A stretch of DNA of 64,000 nt from JAAXHB01 sp965221635 (GTDB lineage: Bacteria; Actinomycetota; Acidimicrobiia; Acidimicrobiales; Aldehydirespiratoraceae): NCBI GenBank assembly GCA_965221635.1, contig OZ244902.1, forward strand, positions 868,001 to 932,000, given 5' to 3'. Position numbers and translations under genes: made by a program. This document shows, one piece after another, positions 8,926 through 16,524 of this stretch. Within the stretch, counting starts at the first letter, position 1. Every line of letters begins with the position of its first letter. Below the pieces are notes generated by a model. It was not told where the DNA came from and searched no databases. It saw nothing but the letters and a program-made list of their open reading frames with translations.

Positions 8926-9300
8926 ATGACACGACGCAAGCTGATCTTCTTCACCACGGCTGATCCGCGCACCGATCCGGGGGCGATCTTTCGCGCCTAC
9001 CACTTTGCGAACGTTGCGGCACAAGCGGGGTTGCAGGCCGAGGTGCGGGTGGCAGGCGAGGCGGTGGCCGTGGCCGACGAGGCGGTGTTCGGCGACGATG
9101 ACCGCGGCCGTGACGTGAAACAGCGAGTGGCCGCAGGCGCCGACGCGGCCTTCGCTGTGTCGTTTTGACCGTTCTCCAGCGACGCCCGTGGGGTGTCACC
9201 AGAGGCCGCCGCCAAGGTGGGCGGATCGTTCCGTTACCTGGCGGAGGTGCTCACCGAGGTGGCCGACGGCAACTCCGAACTGATCTTCGTGGGCGGCTGA
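8926..9300 (+). CDS. DsrE-like protein, candidate selenoprotein (in-frame TGA at codon 81)
   Basis: ATG at 8926 has AGGAG 7 nt upstream. The first 80 codons form the N-terminal half of a small DsrE/F-like Rossmann protein (FFTTADPRTDPGAIFRAYHF, ending AAGADAAFAVSF). A TGA at 9166-9168 follows, and the same frame then continues for 43 codons as good DsrE-type sequence (PFSSDARGVSPEAAAKVGG, then RYLAEVLTEVADGNSELIFV, GG) to a TGA at 9298-9300. Read through, the protein is 124 residues, the usual size, and residue 81 sits where DsrE-like proteins often have a reactive Cys. A hairpin with GU in the loop starts 13 nt after the TGA. DsrE proteins handle sulfur, so a Sec in the active position would be chemically sensible. 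The alternative is a nonsense-mutated gene. Confidence 0.8.
9181..9197 (+). promoter_or_regulatory. SECIS-like hairpin of the DsrE-like gene
   Basis: GACGCCCGTGGGGTGTC folds as a 7-bp stem (GACGCCC with GGGTGTC, one G-U pair) and a GUG loop at 9188-9190. The loop G is 20 nt after the last base of the TGA at 9166-9168. Bacterial SECIS elements are short hairpins just downstream of UGA with a G and U in the apical loop, which this matches. Confidence 0.6.
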
Positions 9301-9469
9301 CCGAGGCGTTTCGTGCTTCCGCATCCACTGGCATCACCTGGACACGCAGCGACGGCCAAGCAGGAACGTCCTTGTGCGGCGCATGCACAGGCCCCCACGA
9401 TCTGAAGACCCATGATCCACCTTGGTAGACCAAGTGTCTGAGGGTTCTGAAACTGTTGGGGGACGTTCC

Positions 9470-10261
9470 GTGACCGCTGACGACAACCGGATGCGGATTG
9501 CCTTCGTGGGCAAGGGCGGCTCGGGAAAGTCCACGATTGTGGGCACGTTCGCCCGGCTGCTGGCACGCCAGGGGCACCCGGTGCTGGTGGTGGACTCCGA
9601 TCCGCTTCCGGGTGCGCCCTACTCGCTTGGAATCGAGGTGGACGACAGCCCCATTCCTGATGACGTGGTGGTTCCCGGCCCCGAGGACGGACCTCGCTGG
9701 GTGCTGCGCCCAGGCCTCGACGCCGCCGCCGTGGTGGAGCAATTCGCCACCCGCTGCCCCGATGGGGTGCTGTACCTGCAGTTCGGCAACCTGTGGGGCA
9801 ACATCGCCGCCATACAGCGGGCCCAGCACGCCTGGAGTCAAGTGGTGCGTGAACTCGACCCGCAACGCTGGAACCTCGTGGGTGACCTGCCCGGCGGCAC
9901 CCGTCAGCCCATGTTCGGCTGGGCCAAGTACGCGGAGGTGGTTTGCGTGGTGGTGGAACCCACCGCCAAGTCGCTTCACACCGCCCGCAGGCTCTTGCGC
10001 CTCGCCGAGGCCAGCTGGGCGCCACAGGAGATCATCGTGGCCGCCAACAAGACGACCTCACCCGACGACGCCGAGCGCATCGCCGCCCGACTCGGACGAC
10101 CCGTGGACTGCGCAATTCCCGCCGATGCCGCCCAGACCCGTGCCGACAGGCAAGGCAGGGCGCCACTGGACGCCGCCCCCGACGGCCCGCTGGTGCAAGC
10201 CGTGCGAACCCTCACCACCAAGGTGGCCGACCTCTACCCTCTGCAACACAGCAGAATGTGA
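9470..10261 (+). CDS. CooC/MinD-like P-loop ATPase without the Cys-X-Cys motif
   Basis: 263 residues from a GTG at 9470, chosen for the GGGGGA 6-7 nt upstream; an ATG at 9491 is the next choice. The deviant Walker A (FVGKGGSGKST) at the N-terminus, the VVDSDPLPG second motif and ANK guanine-type motif place it in the CooC/MinD family of dimeric ATPases. CooC inserts nickel into carbon monoxide dehydrogenase. The metal-binding Cys-X-Cys seen in CooC is absent here, and the region replaced reads LQFGNLWGNI. It lies 46 bp before a second CooC-like gene, so the two may form a heterodimer (inference). A small hairpin-forming repeat lies upstream near 9416-9434. Confidence 0.85.
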   Translation: MTADDNRMRIAFVGKGGSGKSTIVGTFARLLARQGHPVLVVDSDPLPGAPYSLGIEVDDSPIPDDVVVPGPEDGPRWVLRPGLDAAAVVEQFATRCPDGVLYLQFGNLWGNIAAIQRAQHAWSQVVRELDPQRWNLVGDLPGGTRQPMFGWAKYAEVVCVVVEPTAKSLHTARRLLRLAEASWAPQEIIVAANKTTSPDDAERIAARLGRPVDCAIPADAAQTRADRQGRAPLDAAPDGPLVQAVRTLTTKVADLYPLQHSRM

Positions 10262-10307
10262 CAACGGAAACCCAGAACGTGGCGACAGCAACAAGGAGGG
10301 CGCCCCG

Positions 10308-11045
10308 ATGAAGATCGCGGTAGTTGGCAAGGGCGGCTCCGGAAAGACCACCACCAGCGCGATTCTGGCCCGCAGCCTGGCCCGGCGGGGTTTGCCGGTG
10401 GTGGCCCTGGACTGCGACACCAATCCCAACCTGGGATTGTCGCTCGGAGTGGGCGACCAGGAGACGGAGCGCCTGCTCACCTTGCGCGACAAGATCGACG
10501 ACGGCGAAGGCACCCATGCCGTCACCTTCGAGGAGATCCTTGACCACTACGGCACCGATGCACCCGACGGGGTGCGGCTGTCGGTGATCACCAGAATCGA
10601 GAACCCCGAGCCGGGTTGACCTTGATGCGGGCTTTCCGCCGAGCAGTTGCTCGGATCCGTCCCCAACAGCGGCACCGTGATAGTCGCCGACCTCGAAGCC
10701 GGCATCGGCACACTCACCCGCCTCGCCGCGCAGTCGGTGGACATCACCCTGGTGGTGGTGGAGCCCACCCCCCGCTCCATTGACGTTGCCCGCCGCGCCG
10801 TAGCGGTGGCCGACGAACGCCAACAAGGGCGCGTGGTGATCGTGGCCAACAAGGTCACCGACCAAGCCGACCGGGGCCGCATCGAGGAGGCGTTCGCCAA
10901 CCAAGCGTCGGTGATCGTGAGCGCCGATCAGGCCATCGACGAAGCAGACAGGCGCGGCGTGTCCCCGCTGGACTTCGACCCTGAAAGCGCCGCGGTGAAA
11001 GACCTGCAGTCCCTAACCGAACTGGTGGCGTCCGCCACCGGGTAG
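10308..11045 (+). CDS. CooC-like nickel-chaperone ATPase, candidate selenoprotein with Sec-Pro-Sec in place of Cys-X-Cys
   Basis: ATG at 10308 with AAGGAGGG 9 nt upstream. Codons 1-103 give a typical CooC N-half: Walker A VVGKGGSGKTTT, ALDCDTNPNLGLSLGVG, VITRIENPEPG. Then two TGA codons occur at codons 104 (10617-10619) and 106 (10623-10625), separated by Pro and followed by Cys107. The same frame continues without another stop as CooC sequence (GLSAEQLLGSVPNSG, VIVADLEAGIGTLTR, VVEPTPRSIDVARR, VIVANKV) to TAG at 11043-11045. Read through, it is 245 residues, close to known CooC (about 250). In Carboxydothermus CooC1 the Ni/Zn-binding Cys112-X-Cys114 sits at this point, just before the FLGSV segment, so the two Sec would replace both ligands. 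A SECIS-like hairpin follows. No frameshift is needed. Alternative: a decayed gene. Confidence 0.85.
10639..10654 (+). promoter_or_regulatory. SECIS-like hairpin of the CooC-like gene
   Basis: CCGAGCAGTTGCTCGG is a perfect hairpin: 6-bp stem with an AGUU loop (or 7 bp with GU). The loop GU is at 10646-10647. The loop G is 21 nt after the end of the second TGA and 27 nt after the first, inside the range of bacterial SECIS elements. It lies inside the coding frame, as expected. Confidence 0.65.
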
Positions 11046-11110
11046 GCGCTGCGCGCTAGATGCGATTCGCACCTAGCCCCAGGGGTATGCTGAAATGGTT
11101 GATGACGCCA

Positions 11111-11166
11111 CCCTGTGATCAGAGATCACCTCAAGGCTGATCGCCGATCAGCCGCAGATCACAGGG
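11111..11166 (+). promoter_or_regulatory. GATC-rich element with alternative hairpins
   Basis: Within 56 nt there are five GATC units. CCCTGTGATC (11111-11120) pairs perfectly with GATCACAGGG (11157-11166), enclosing a second perfect hairpin GGCTGATC-GCC-GATCAGCC (11135-11153). The first arm can instead pair locally, GTGATC-AGA-GATCAC (11115-11129). The two folds exclude each other, as in attenuators. It lies 35 nt before the next start codon. No riboswitch class was recognised. Confidence 0.5.
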
Positions 11167-11200
11167 CGAGCGCCGGCACACACGACGGAGGGAAGCGCTC

Positions 11201-11449
11201 ATGTGGCTTTGGTGGGTGGCAAACGCAGTGCTGTTGTTGGCGGTGGTGCCTGTGGTGCTGCTCCTGGCCAACCGGGTGATGCGCCCCGCGGTGGAGATTG
11301 AGCGCTACGCGCAGGACATCCTCACCCACGGAGTGGCCCTCACCGAAGCCCTCGTGCCTGTGCCGGCGGTGGCACAAACCCGTGACCTGGTGCGCACCGC
11401 GCACGGCGGCGCAGGCGAGTACGTGAACAGCGTGGCGCCGCTGCTTTGA
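11201..11449 (+). CDS. Small single-span membrane protein, unknown function
   Basis: 82 residues; GGAGGG lies 8 nt before the ATG. One N-terminal membrane helix (residues about 3-23, WWVANAVLLLAVVPVVLLLA) followed by a soluble helix-rich tail of about 55 residues. I do not recognise a family. It follows the structured element and is followed at 11518 by another small membrane protein of the same layout, so the two may act together. Confidence 0.7.
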   Translation: MWLWWVANAVLLLAVVPVVLLLANRVMRPAVEIERYAQDILTHGVALTEALVPVPAVAQTRDLVRTAHGGAGEYVNSVAPLL

Positions 11450-11517
11450 TCAACCAAGGCGCTTCGGCGCCGCTTGGCTCGCGGCCCCGACACAAGTCCA
11501 ACCACAAGGAGAGGTAG

Positions 11518-11778
11518 ATGCCGGCAGCTGCAATCGTCACAATCGTGATCGCCTTGGTGATCGCCGCCGCGCTGGCGTACTACCTGATCCGTGTGGTGAT
11601 CATCTTGCACAAGGTGAACGACTCCCTCGGCAAGATCACCTTCGGCGTGCGAGCGATCGCTCATCGCACCGAGCCCCTCGGCGAACTGCTCACGCCGATC
11701 AAGTCCGACCTCGAAGACCTCGCCGGCACGCTCGACACGGTGGCCGCGAGCCTGCAGGAACAGTCCTCCGCGGCCTGA
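11518..11778 (+). CDS. Small single-span membrane protein, unknown function
   Basis: 86 residues; AAGGAGAGG ends 4 nt before the ATG. N-terminal helix (IVTIVIALVIAAALAYYLIR), then an amphipathic region rich in Leu and Asp (EPLGELLTPIKSDLEDLAGT) likely to form a coiled coil. Same topology as the preceding gene. No family recognised. It may belong to the same transcription unit as the CooC-like gene. Confidence 0.7.
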   Translation: MPAAAIVTIVIALVIAAALAYYLIRVVIILHKVNDSLGKITFGVRAIAHRTEPLGELLTPIKSDLEDLAGTLDTVAASLQEQSSAA

Positions 11779-11867
11779 CACCGGGCCCGCACGACACGAC
11801 CACCGCGGCGCGACGGTCACCGAGTTCCCCGGACGCAAGTCGCCTCAAACCCATCCAAGGAGCGCAG

Positions 11868-12044
11868 TTGACCCTTCACTTCTCTTGTCGAAACGTGGGT
11901 GTCAGTGACTGCAGGCACACCGCCTCGGCCGACAGCGCCGAAGCGCTGCTCGAAGCCGTGGCCGACCACGCCCGCACCGCTCACGGTGTTGATCTCAACG
12001 ACACTTTGATCGACTACGCCCTCACCACGGTCACCGAGTCCTAA
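11868..12044 (+). CDS. DUF1059-type small protein
   Basis: 58 residues from a TTG start with AAGGAG 5 nt upstream. The sequence has the DUF1059 pattern: FSCRNVGVSDCRHTASADS, then EALLEAVADHARTAHGVD. Function unknown; two Cys and nearby His could bind a metal. It closes the + strand cluster that starts at 8926. The TTG start rests on the ribosome site and family length. Confidence 0.75.
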   Translation: MTLHFSCRNVGVSDCRHTASADSAEALLEAVADHARTAHGVDLNDTLIDYALTTVTES

Positions 12045-12221
12045 ACGCCAACTCGCTAAGGTCGCCCGGTCGGGTTTGGGCCTTTTGATCCCAGTCTGCG
12101 AGAATGCTCGGGCCATGCCCGCTTTCGGGCCGCTGAAGTCGAGTTGTCCGCGGGCAACTCCCGCAACCCGCCATCCCAAAACGGCATGCGCACCAACCCA
12201 CGACCCACCTGGAGGGCACCA

Positions 12222-13454
12222 ATGAACCGAAACCGAATCTCCTGGCTTGTAGCTCTGCTCGCAGTGTTTTGCCTGGTGGCCGCTGCCTGCGGCGGTGACG
12301 ACGACGAGGACACCGCCACAGCTCCGACCACCACCGAGAGCGGCTCAAGCGAAACCCCGGCCGACGACGGCGACGGCTCCGATGAAGCACCGCCCGATCT
12401 CACCACCACGACGACGGCGCCGCCGCCTGAACCCGAGGAAGACATGCCTGGGCCCGATCCCATGGACACCAACGGCGACGGCAGGGTGATTCTCGGAGTG
12501 GCAGCGGCAGGGCCCCGCGATGACGGCGCCTACTACCAGGCGCTCGTGGACGCGGCGATCGAGATCTCAGCCGAGAACGGCTGGGAGGAGCCGATCGTGA
12601 TCGACAACATCGAACCGGCCATTGCCGACACCGAACTGGAGAACCTCGTGGCTCAAGGCGTGGACATCGTGGCCGTTGGCGCCGGTGAGATCGCCGACCC
12701 GCTGCCCGACCTGATCGAGCGCCACCCGGACGTGTTCTGGTACTGCAACTGCGGCACCGGCTATCCACAGACTGACGGCGTGGCCTTGAGCACCGATGAC
12801 GGCTCCGACATCCAGTACGTGGCCGGCTACGCAACCGGGCTGCTGCTGCAGGAGACCGGTGGCAGCAACGTGGCCATGATCGGCTGTTGCGGCCTCGGTT
12901 TCGAGGTGGAGACCGAACTGGCCTTCCGTCTCGGGCTCAAGGAAGTTGACGAGAGCTTCGACGTGACTTACACCCCAACCGGGAACTTCCCGTTCGATTT
13001 CGACAACGTGGCAGGTGCCACCGAAGCCTTCAACGTGGCCCTCGACGCAGGCATGGATGCCGTGTACCCGTACCTGGGCGGCGCCCACGAGCCTCTGGTT
13101 CAGCTAGCCAACGAGAACGACGTGATCGTGATGAGCGCGGGCTCCTCGAAGGTGTGCGAGCGCACCGACCTTCACTGGGACATGGCAGTGCTGTTCGACG
13201 GCGGTGACTTCGCAAGGGCCGTCTTCCCGGGGATCATCTCGGGTGAGATTCAAGAGGGCAGCATCAAGGAGTTCGCAGTGGGCATCGACGAGGAAGTCGG
13301 CTCGAAGATCTGTGAGCCCAGCGGCGATCAGGCCGACCTCCTCGAAGCGGCACATCAGGCAATCGCCGACGGCTACTGCGAGGAGCAGTTCGGCATCATC
13401 AAGGGCATCGCCTACGGCGGTGTGGAGATGGACGCGCCCCAACGCTGCAGCTGA
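12222..13454 (+). CDS. BMP-family nucleoside-binding lipoprotein
   Basis: 410 residues from the ATG at 12222 with GGAGGG 6-7 nt upstream. Signal peptide ends in a lipobox (LVAAACGG, lipid Cys23). A Thr/Asp/Pro-rich linker to about residue 85 precedes the basic membrane protein (PnrA/Med) domain, a periplasmic-binding fold that binds purine nucleosides in characterised members. Unusual: several Cys in the binding domain (WYCNCGTG, GCCGLG, SSKVC). It is the first gene of a four-gene importer operon. Confidence 0.9.
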   Translation: MNRNRISWLVALLAVFCLVAAACGGDDDEDTATAPTTTESGSSETPADDGDGSDEAPPDLTTTTTAPPPEPEEDMPGPDPMDTNGDGRVILGVAAAGPRDDGAYYQALVDAAIEISAENGWEEPIVIDNIEPAIADTELENLVAQGVDIVAVGAGEIADPLPDLIERHPDVFWYCNCGTGYPQTDGVALSTDDGSDIQYVAGYATGLLLQETGGSNVAMIGCCGLGFEVETELAFRLGLKEVDESFDVTYTPTGNFPFDFDNVAGATEAFNVALDAGMDAVYPYLGGAHEPLVQLANENDVIVMSAGSSKVCERTDLHWDMAVLFDGGDFARAVFPGIISGEIQEGSIKEFAVGIDEEVGSKICEPSGDQADLLEAAHQAIADGYCEEQFGIIKGIAYGGVEMDAPQRCS

Positions 13455-13506
13455 GGGTCGTCGCTTCTGACACCTCCGCCCATCCGTAGCAACCCGAGTT
13501 GACACC

Positions 13507-15144
13507 ATGACCACCGAGCCGACGGCGGGAACCGCTGTTCCCGCCGTCCGGCTCGTGGGCGTCACCAAACGGTTCGGCGCGATCGTCGCCTGCAACCAGG
13601 TGGACTTCACGCTGCATCGCGGCGTGATCCACGGCGTGCTCGGCGAGAACGGCGCGGGCAAGTCCACGCTGATGAAGATGCTGATCGGCCTGGTGCTGCC
13701 CGATCAAGGTCACATCGAAGTTGACGGCACGCGCTGCCAGATACGTGACCCTCACGATGCCGCCGAGCGGGGCATCGGCATGGTGCATCAGCATTTCAGC
13801 CTGATCGAGCCGCTCACGGTTTGGGAGAACGTGATGCTCGGCGACACCGGGCGGTTCGACGTGTCCAAGGCCCGGCGGCGTGTTGGCGAGATCAGCGAGC
13901 GTTACGGCTTGGGAGTGGATCCTGACGCCCGTGTTGGTGACCTTCCCGCAGGAGTGCGCCAGCGGGTGGAGATCATCAAGTGTCTGCGCAGGGATCCCGA
14001 AATCCTCATCTTCGATGAGCCCACCTCGGTGCTCACCCCTGCCGAATCCGAGAACCTGTTCAAGGTGTTGCGCCAGGCGGTGGCCGAGGAGAACCGAGCG
14101 GTTGCGCTGGTGAGTCACAAGCTCGACGAGATACTCCACGCCACCGACGAGGTCACGATCATGAGGGCCGGGTCGGTGGTTCAGCAGTTGCCCACCGCCG
14201 AGGCCGACGCCCCGATGCTGGCCCGGGCAATGGTGGGGCGAGAAGTGTCGTTGCGTTCCGAGGCGTCCGCATTGGGTCTGGCCGGTCAGGCCGCCGAAGC
14301 CGCCCACGAGACTCGCGCCGGTCGGGGTGCAACCACTGTTGCTGCCGGTCAAACCGAGATGGCCTCGGGCGCCGATGCGCCGGTCCTGAGCTTGCGTGAC
14401 GTGGTGGCACGAGGGCCAGATGGTCTGGTGTCCCTTGACGGGTTCAGCCTCGACGTGTACGGCGGTGAGATCGTTGGCGTGGCCGGTGTGGAGGGCAACG
14501 GGCAAACGGCTCTGGTGGATTTGCTGTCCAGCCTGGTCAGTGCCGACTCGGGGGCCGTCACGGTGGCCGGAACCGCCGTGGACCCCTCCAAGACGGGCGC
14601 CATGTCGGCTGCGGGGGTGGCGATCATTCCCGAGGATCGGCACGCCTCGGGTTGCGTGCTGGACATGACCGTGGCCGAGAACCTGTTTCTGGTGGACGTG
14701 TCACGGCTGGCCCGGCGCGGGTTCTACGACCCTGCGCAGATGACCGCCAGGGCCGTCGAACTGATCGACGAGTTCGAGATCCAAACGTCCGGGCCGCAAG
14801 CGCCTTTCTGGTCGCTGTCGGGTGGCAACCAGCAGAGGGTGGTGCTGGCCCGAGAGTTGAGCGGCAACCCGAAAGTGCTGGTGGCCGCTCAACCCACACG
14901 TGGTCTCGACGTTGGCGCCATCGAGTGGATGTCGAACCGGCTCCGCCAGGTGGCCGACAGCGGCGTGGGGGTGCTGTTGATCTCCAGCGAACTCGAGGAG
15001 ATCCTGCAGCTCTCGGATCGAGTGGCGGTGCTGTTCGGGGGCCGGATCGTGGGCGAAGTAAACCGCGGCCAGGTTGATCTGGAGCAGTTGGGCATGTTGA
15101 TGGGCGGCGCCGCATTGGACGACGCCTCCGATCAGGCGGCCTAG
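13507..15144 (+). CDS. Nucleoside/simple-sugar ABC importer, double ATPase
   Basis: 545 residues from the ATG at 13507. Two ATPase domains. Domain 1 has Walker A GENGAGKST, Q-loop HQHFSLIEPL, signature LPAGVRQR and Walker B LIFDEPTSVLTP. Domain 2 has the degenerate Walker A of this class (GVEGNGQTAL), signature LSGGNQQR and AAQPTRGLD in place of Walker B. A linker of about 60 residues separates them. Degenerate second sites are normal for ribose/BMP-type importers. It lies 52 bp after the binding protein and before two permeases. Confidence 0.93.
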   Translation: MTTEPTAGTAVPAVRLVGVTKRFGAIVACNQVDFTLHRGVIHGVLGENGAGKSTLMKMLIGLVLPDQGHIEVDGTRCQIRDPHDAAERGIGMVHQHFSLIEPLTVWENVMLGDTGRFDVSKARRRVGEISERYGLGVDPDARVGDLPAGVRQRVEIIKCLRRDPEILIFDEPTSVLTPAESENLFKVLRQAVAEENRAVALVSHKLDEILHATDEVTIMRAGSVVQQLPTAEADAPMLARAMVGREVSLRSEASALGLAGQAAEAAHETRAGRGATTVAAGQTEMASGADAPVLSLRDVVARGPDGLVSLDGFSLDVYGGEIVGVAGVEGNGQTALVDLLSSLVSADSGAVTVAGTAVDPSKTGAMSAAGVAIIPEDRHASGCVLDMTVAENLFLVDVSRLARRGFYDPAQMTARAVELIDEFEIQTSGPQAPFWSLSGGNQQRVVLARELSGNPKVLVAAQPTRGLDVGAIEWMSNRLRQVADSGVGVLLISSELEEILQLSDRVAVLFGGRIVGEVNRGQVDLEQLGMLMGGAALDDASDQAA

Positions 15145-15183
15145 CCCGGCGAGTGGCACGAGCCTGGTGAGCGAGAGACTCCG

Positions 15184-16347
15184 GTGACCGACCACACCGC
15201 CAACGCTGAGGGCAGCCACCCCTCGGGCCGGAATCGCACCGGTTGGAAACCGAGCAACGCCGCCAGGGTGCGCGAAGCCAGTGTGGTGGTGGGCATGTAC
15301 CTGGCGTGCATCCTGCTGGCCTTACTGATCTCGGCGATCATCGTCAGCGCCACCGGTGGATCTTGGCAAGCTGTGTTCTCAAAGTTGCTCGACGGCAGCC
15401 TTCGCGAACCGGGCCGGTGGGGCGAAACCATCGGCGTTGCCATTCCGCTTGTGATCGTTGCCCTGGGCACCGCCATCAGCAGCCGGGCCGGCCTCGTGAA
15501 CATCGGCCAGGAAGGCCAGTTGACGATGGGCGCCGCCTTCGCGGTGTACGTGGGTGTGCGCATGGCCGGGCCCGGGCCTCTGGTGGTGGTGTGCCTTCTG
15601 CTGGCCGGAATCATCGGCGGGGCGCTCTGGGCCGGGATCGCCAGCGGCTTGTTGTACTGGCGACGGGTGCCCGAGGTGCTCACCACGCTGCTGTTGATCA
15701 CCGTCGCCGCGCAGGCCACCGGTTACGGACTCAAGGTGGACTCTCTGCTGCTGGCCCCGTTCCGTGAGGACCGCTCGGTGCGCAACCAGGTGAGCGACCA
15801 ACTCGCCCCGGATCGGCGCGTCGGTCAACTGGAGTTGTGGGGCAATGTCTTCCCGATCAGTGCCATTGCGGTGATCGTGATGGCGGTGCTCGTGTTGTTG
15901 CTGTTCCGCCGATCGGTGTGGGGGTTTCGCATGAACATGCTGGGACGCAACCCGCTCACCGCGCAGCGCGCCGGTGTGTCCAGCGTGAAATACGGCACCG
16001 GCGCAATGCTCATCTCCGGAGGTTGCGCCGGGCTCGCCGGAGCGCTGATGCTGGCCGGAGGGGACTTCGGCAACTACCGGTTCACGCCGGGATTCGCCAA
16101 CAACATCGGCTGGGAGGGGCTGCTGGTGGCACTGGTGGCCCGCCAGCACCCGGTTGGCATCGTGGTGATGGCCTTCGGGTTCGCTGTCTTGGAGAAGGGT
16201 TCGGGATTCCTGGCCGCCGCCCAGGTAGAACGCGAGATTTCAGACGTGGTTAGGGCGCTGTTGGTGTTGGCGTTGCTTGTTCCCCCGGCGGTGTTGTTCA
16301 TCCGTGATCGGCGCAGGGCGCTGGCCGCCACCAGGGACAGGACATGA
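15184..16347 (+). CDS. BMP-type ABC importer permease (first)
   Basis: 387 residues from a GTG at 15184. Eight or more hydrophobic segments and the family motif NIGQEGQLTMGAAFAVYVG identify the permease that partners BMP-family binding proteins. The C-terminus ends with a basic cytoplasmic tail. Spacing of 39 bp from the ATPase gene supports one operon. Confidence 0.9.
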   Translation: MTDHTANAEGSHPSGRNRTGWKPSNAARVREASVVVGMYLACILLALLISAIIVSATGGSWQAVFSKLLDGSLREPGRWGETIGVAIPLVIVALGTAISSRAGLVNIGQEGQLTMGAAFAVYVGVRMAGPGPLVVVCLLLAGIIGGALWAGIASGLLYWRRVPEVLTTLLLITVAAQATGYGLKVDSLLLAPFREDRSVRNQVSDQLAPDRRVGQLELWGNVFPISAIAVIVMAVLVLLLFRRSVWGFRMNMLGRNPLTAQRAGVSSVKYGTGAMLISGGCAGLAGALMLAGGDFGNYRFTPGFANNIGWEGLLVALVARQHPVGIVVMAFGFAVLEKGSGFLAAAQVEREISDVVRALLVLALLVPPAVLFIRDRRRALAATRDRT

Positions 16348-16524
16348 CCATGGGTCACGCGTCGGGCCGGAAAGGCGTGAAGTCCATGAGTCGGCGCATG
16401 TGCGGGCTTGCCGCCGCCACGATTGACGCTGTGACCGTCCCCATGATTGACGCCGGCACTGGTTGCCACGCGGCAAGTCTTGGGCCGGCAATGCAGCCAC
16501 ATCAGCGGCATCAGGAGCGCAGCA

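Noticed and set aside
10617..10625. Sequencing error or frameshift to explain the stops in CooC.
   Set aside because: No shift of frame is needed, two separate TGA codons lie within nine bases, and a neighbour shows the same pattern. Not excluded, but less likely.
10647..11045. Reading the second half of the CooC-like gene as a separate gene starting at TTG 10647.
   Set aside because: It is in the same frame as the first half, lacks a ribosome site and would begin mid-domain without the P-loop.
12062..12090. Possible terminator CCCG-GT-CGGG followed by TTT before the BMP operon.
   Set aside because: The stem is only 4 bp; too weak to list.
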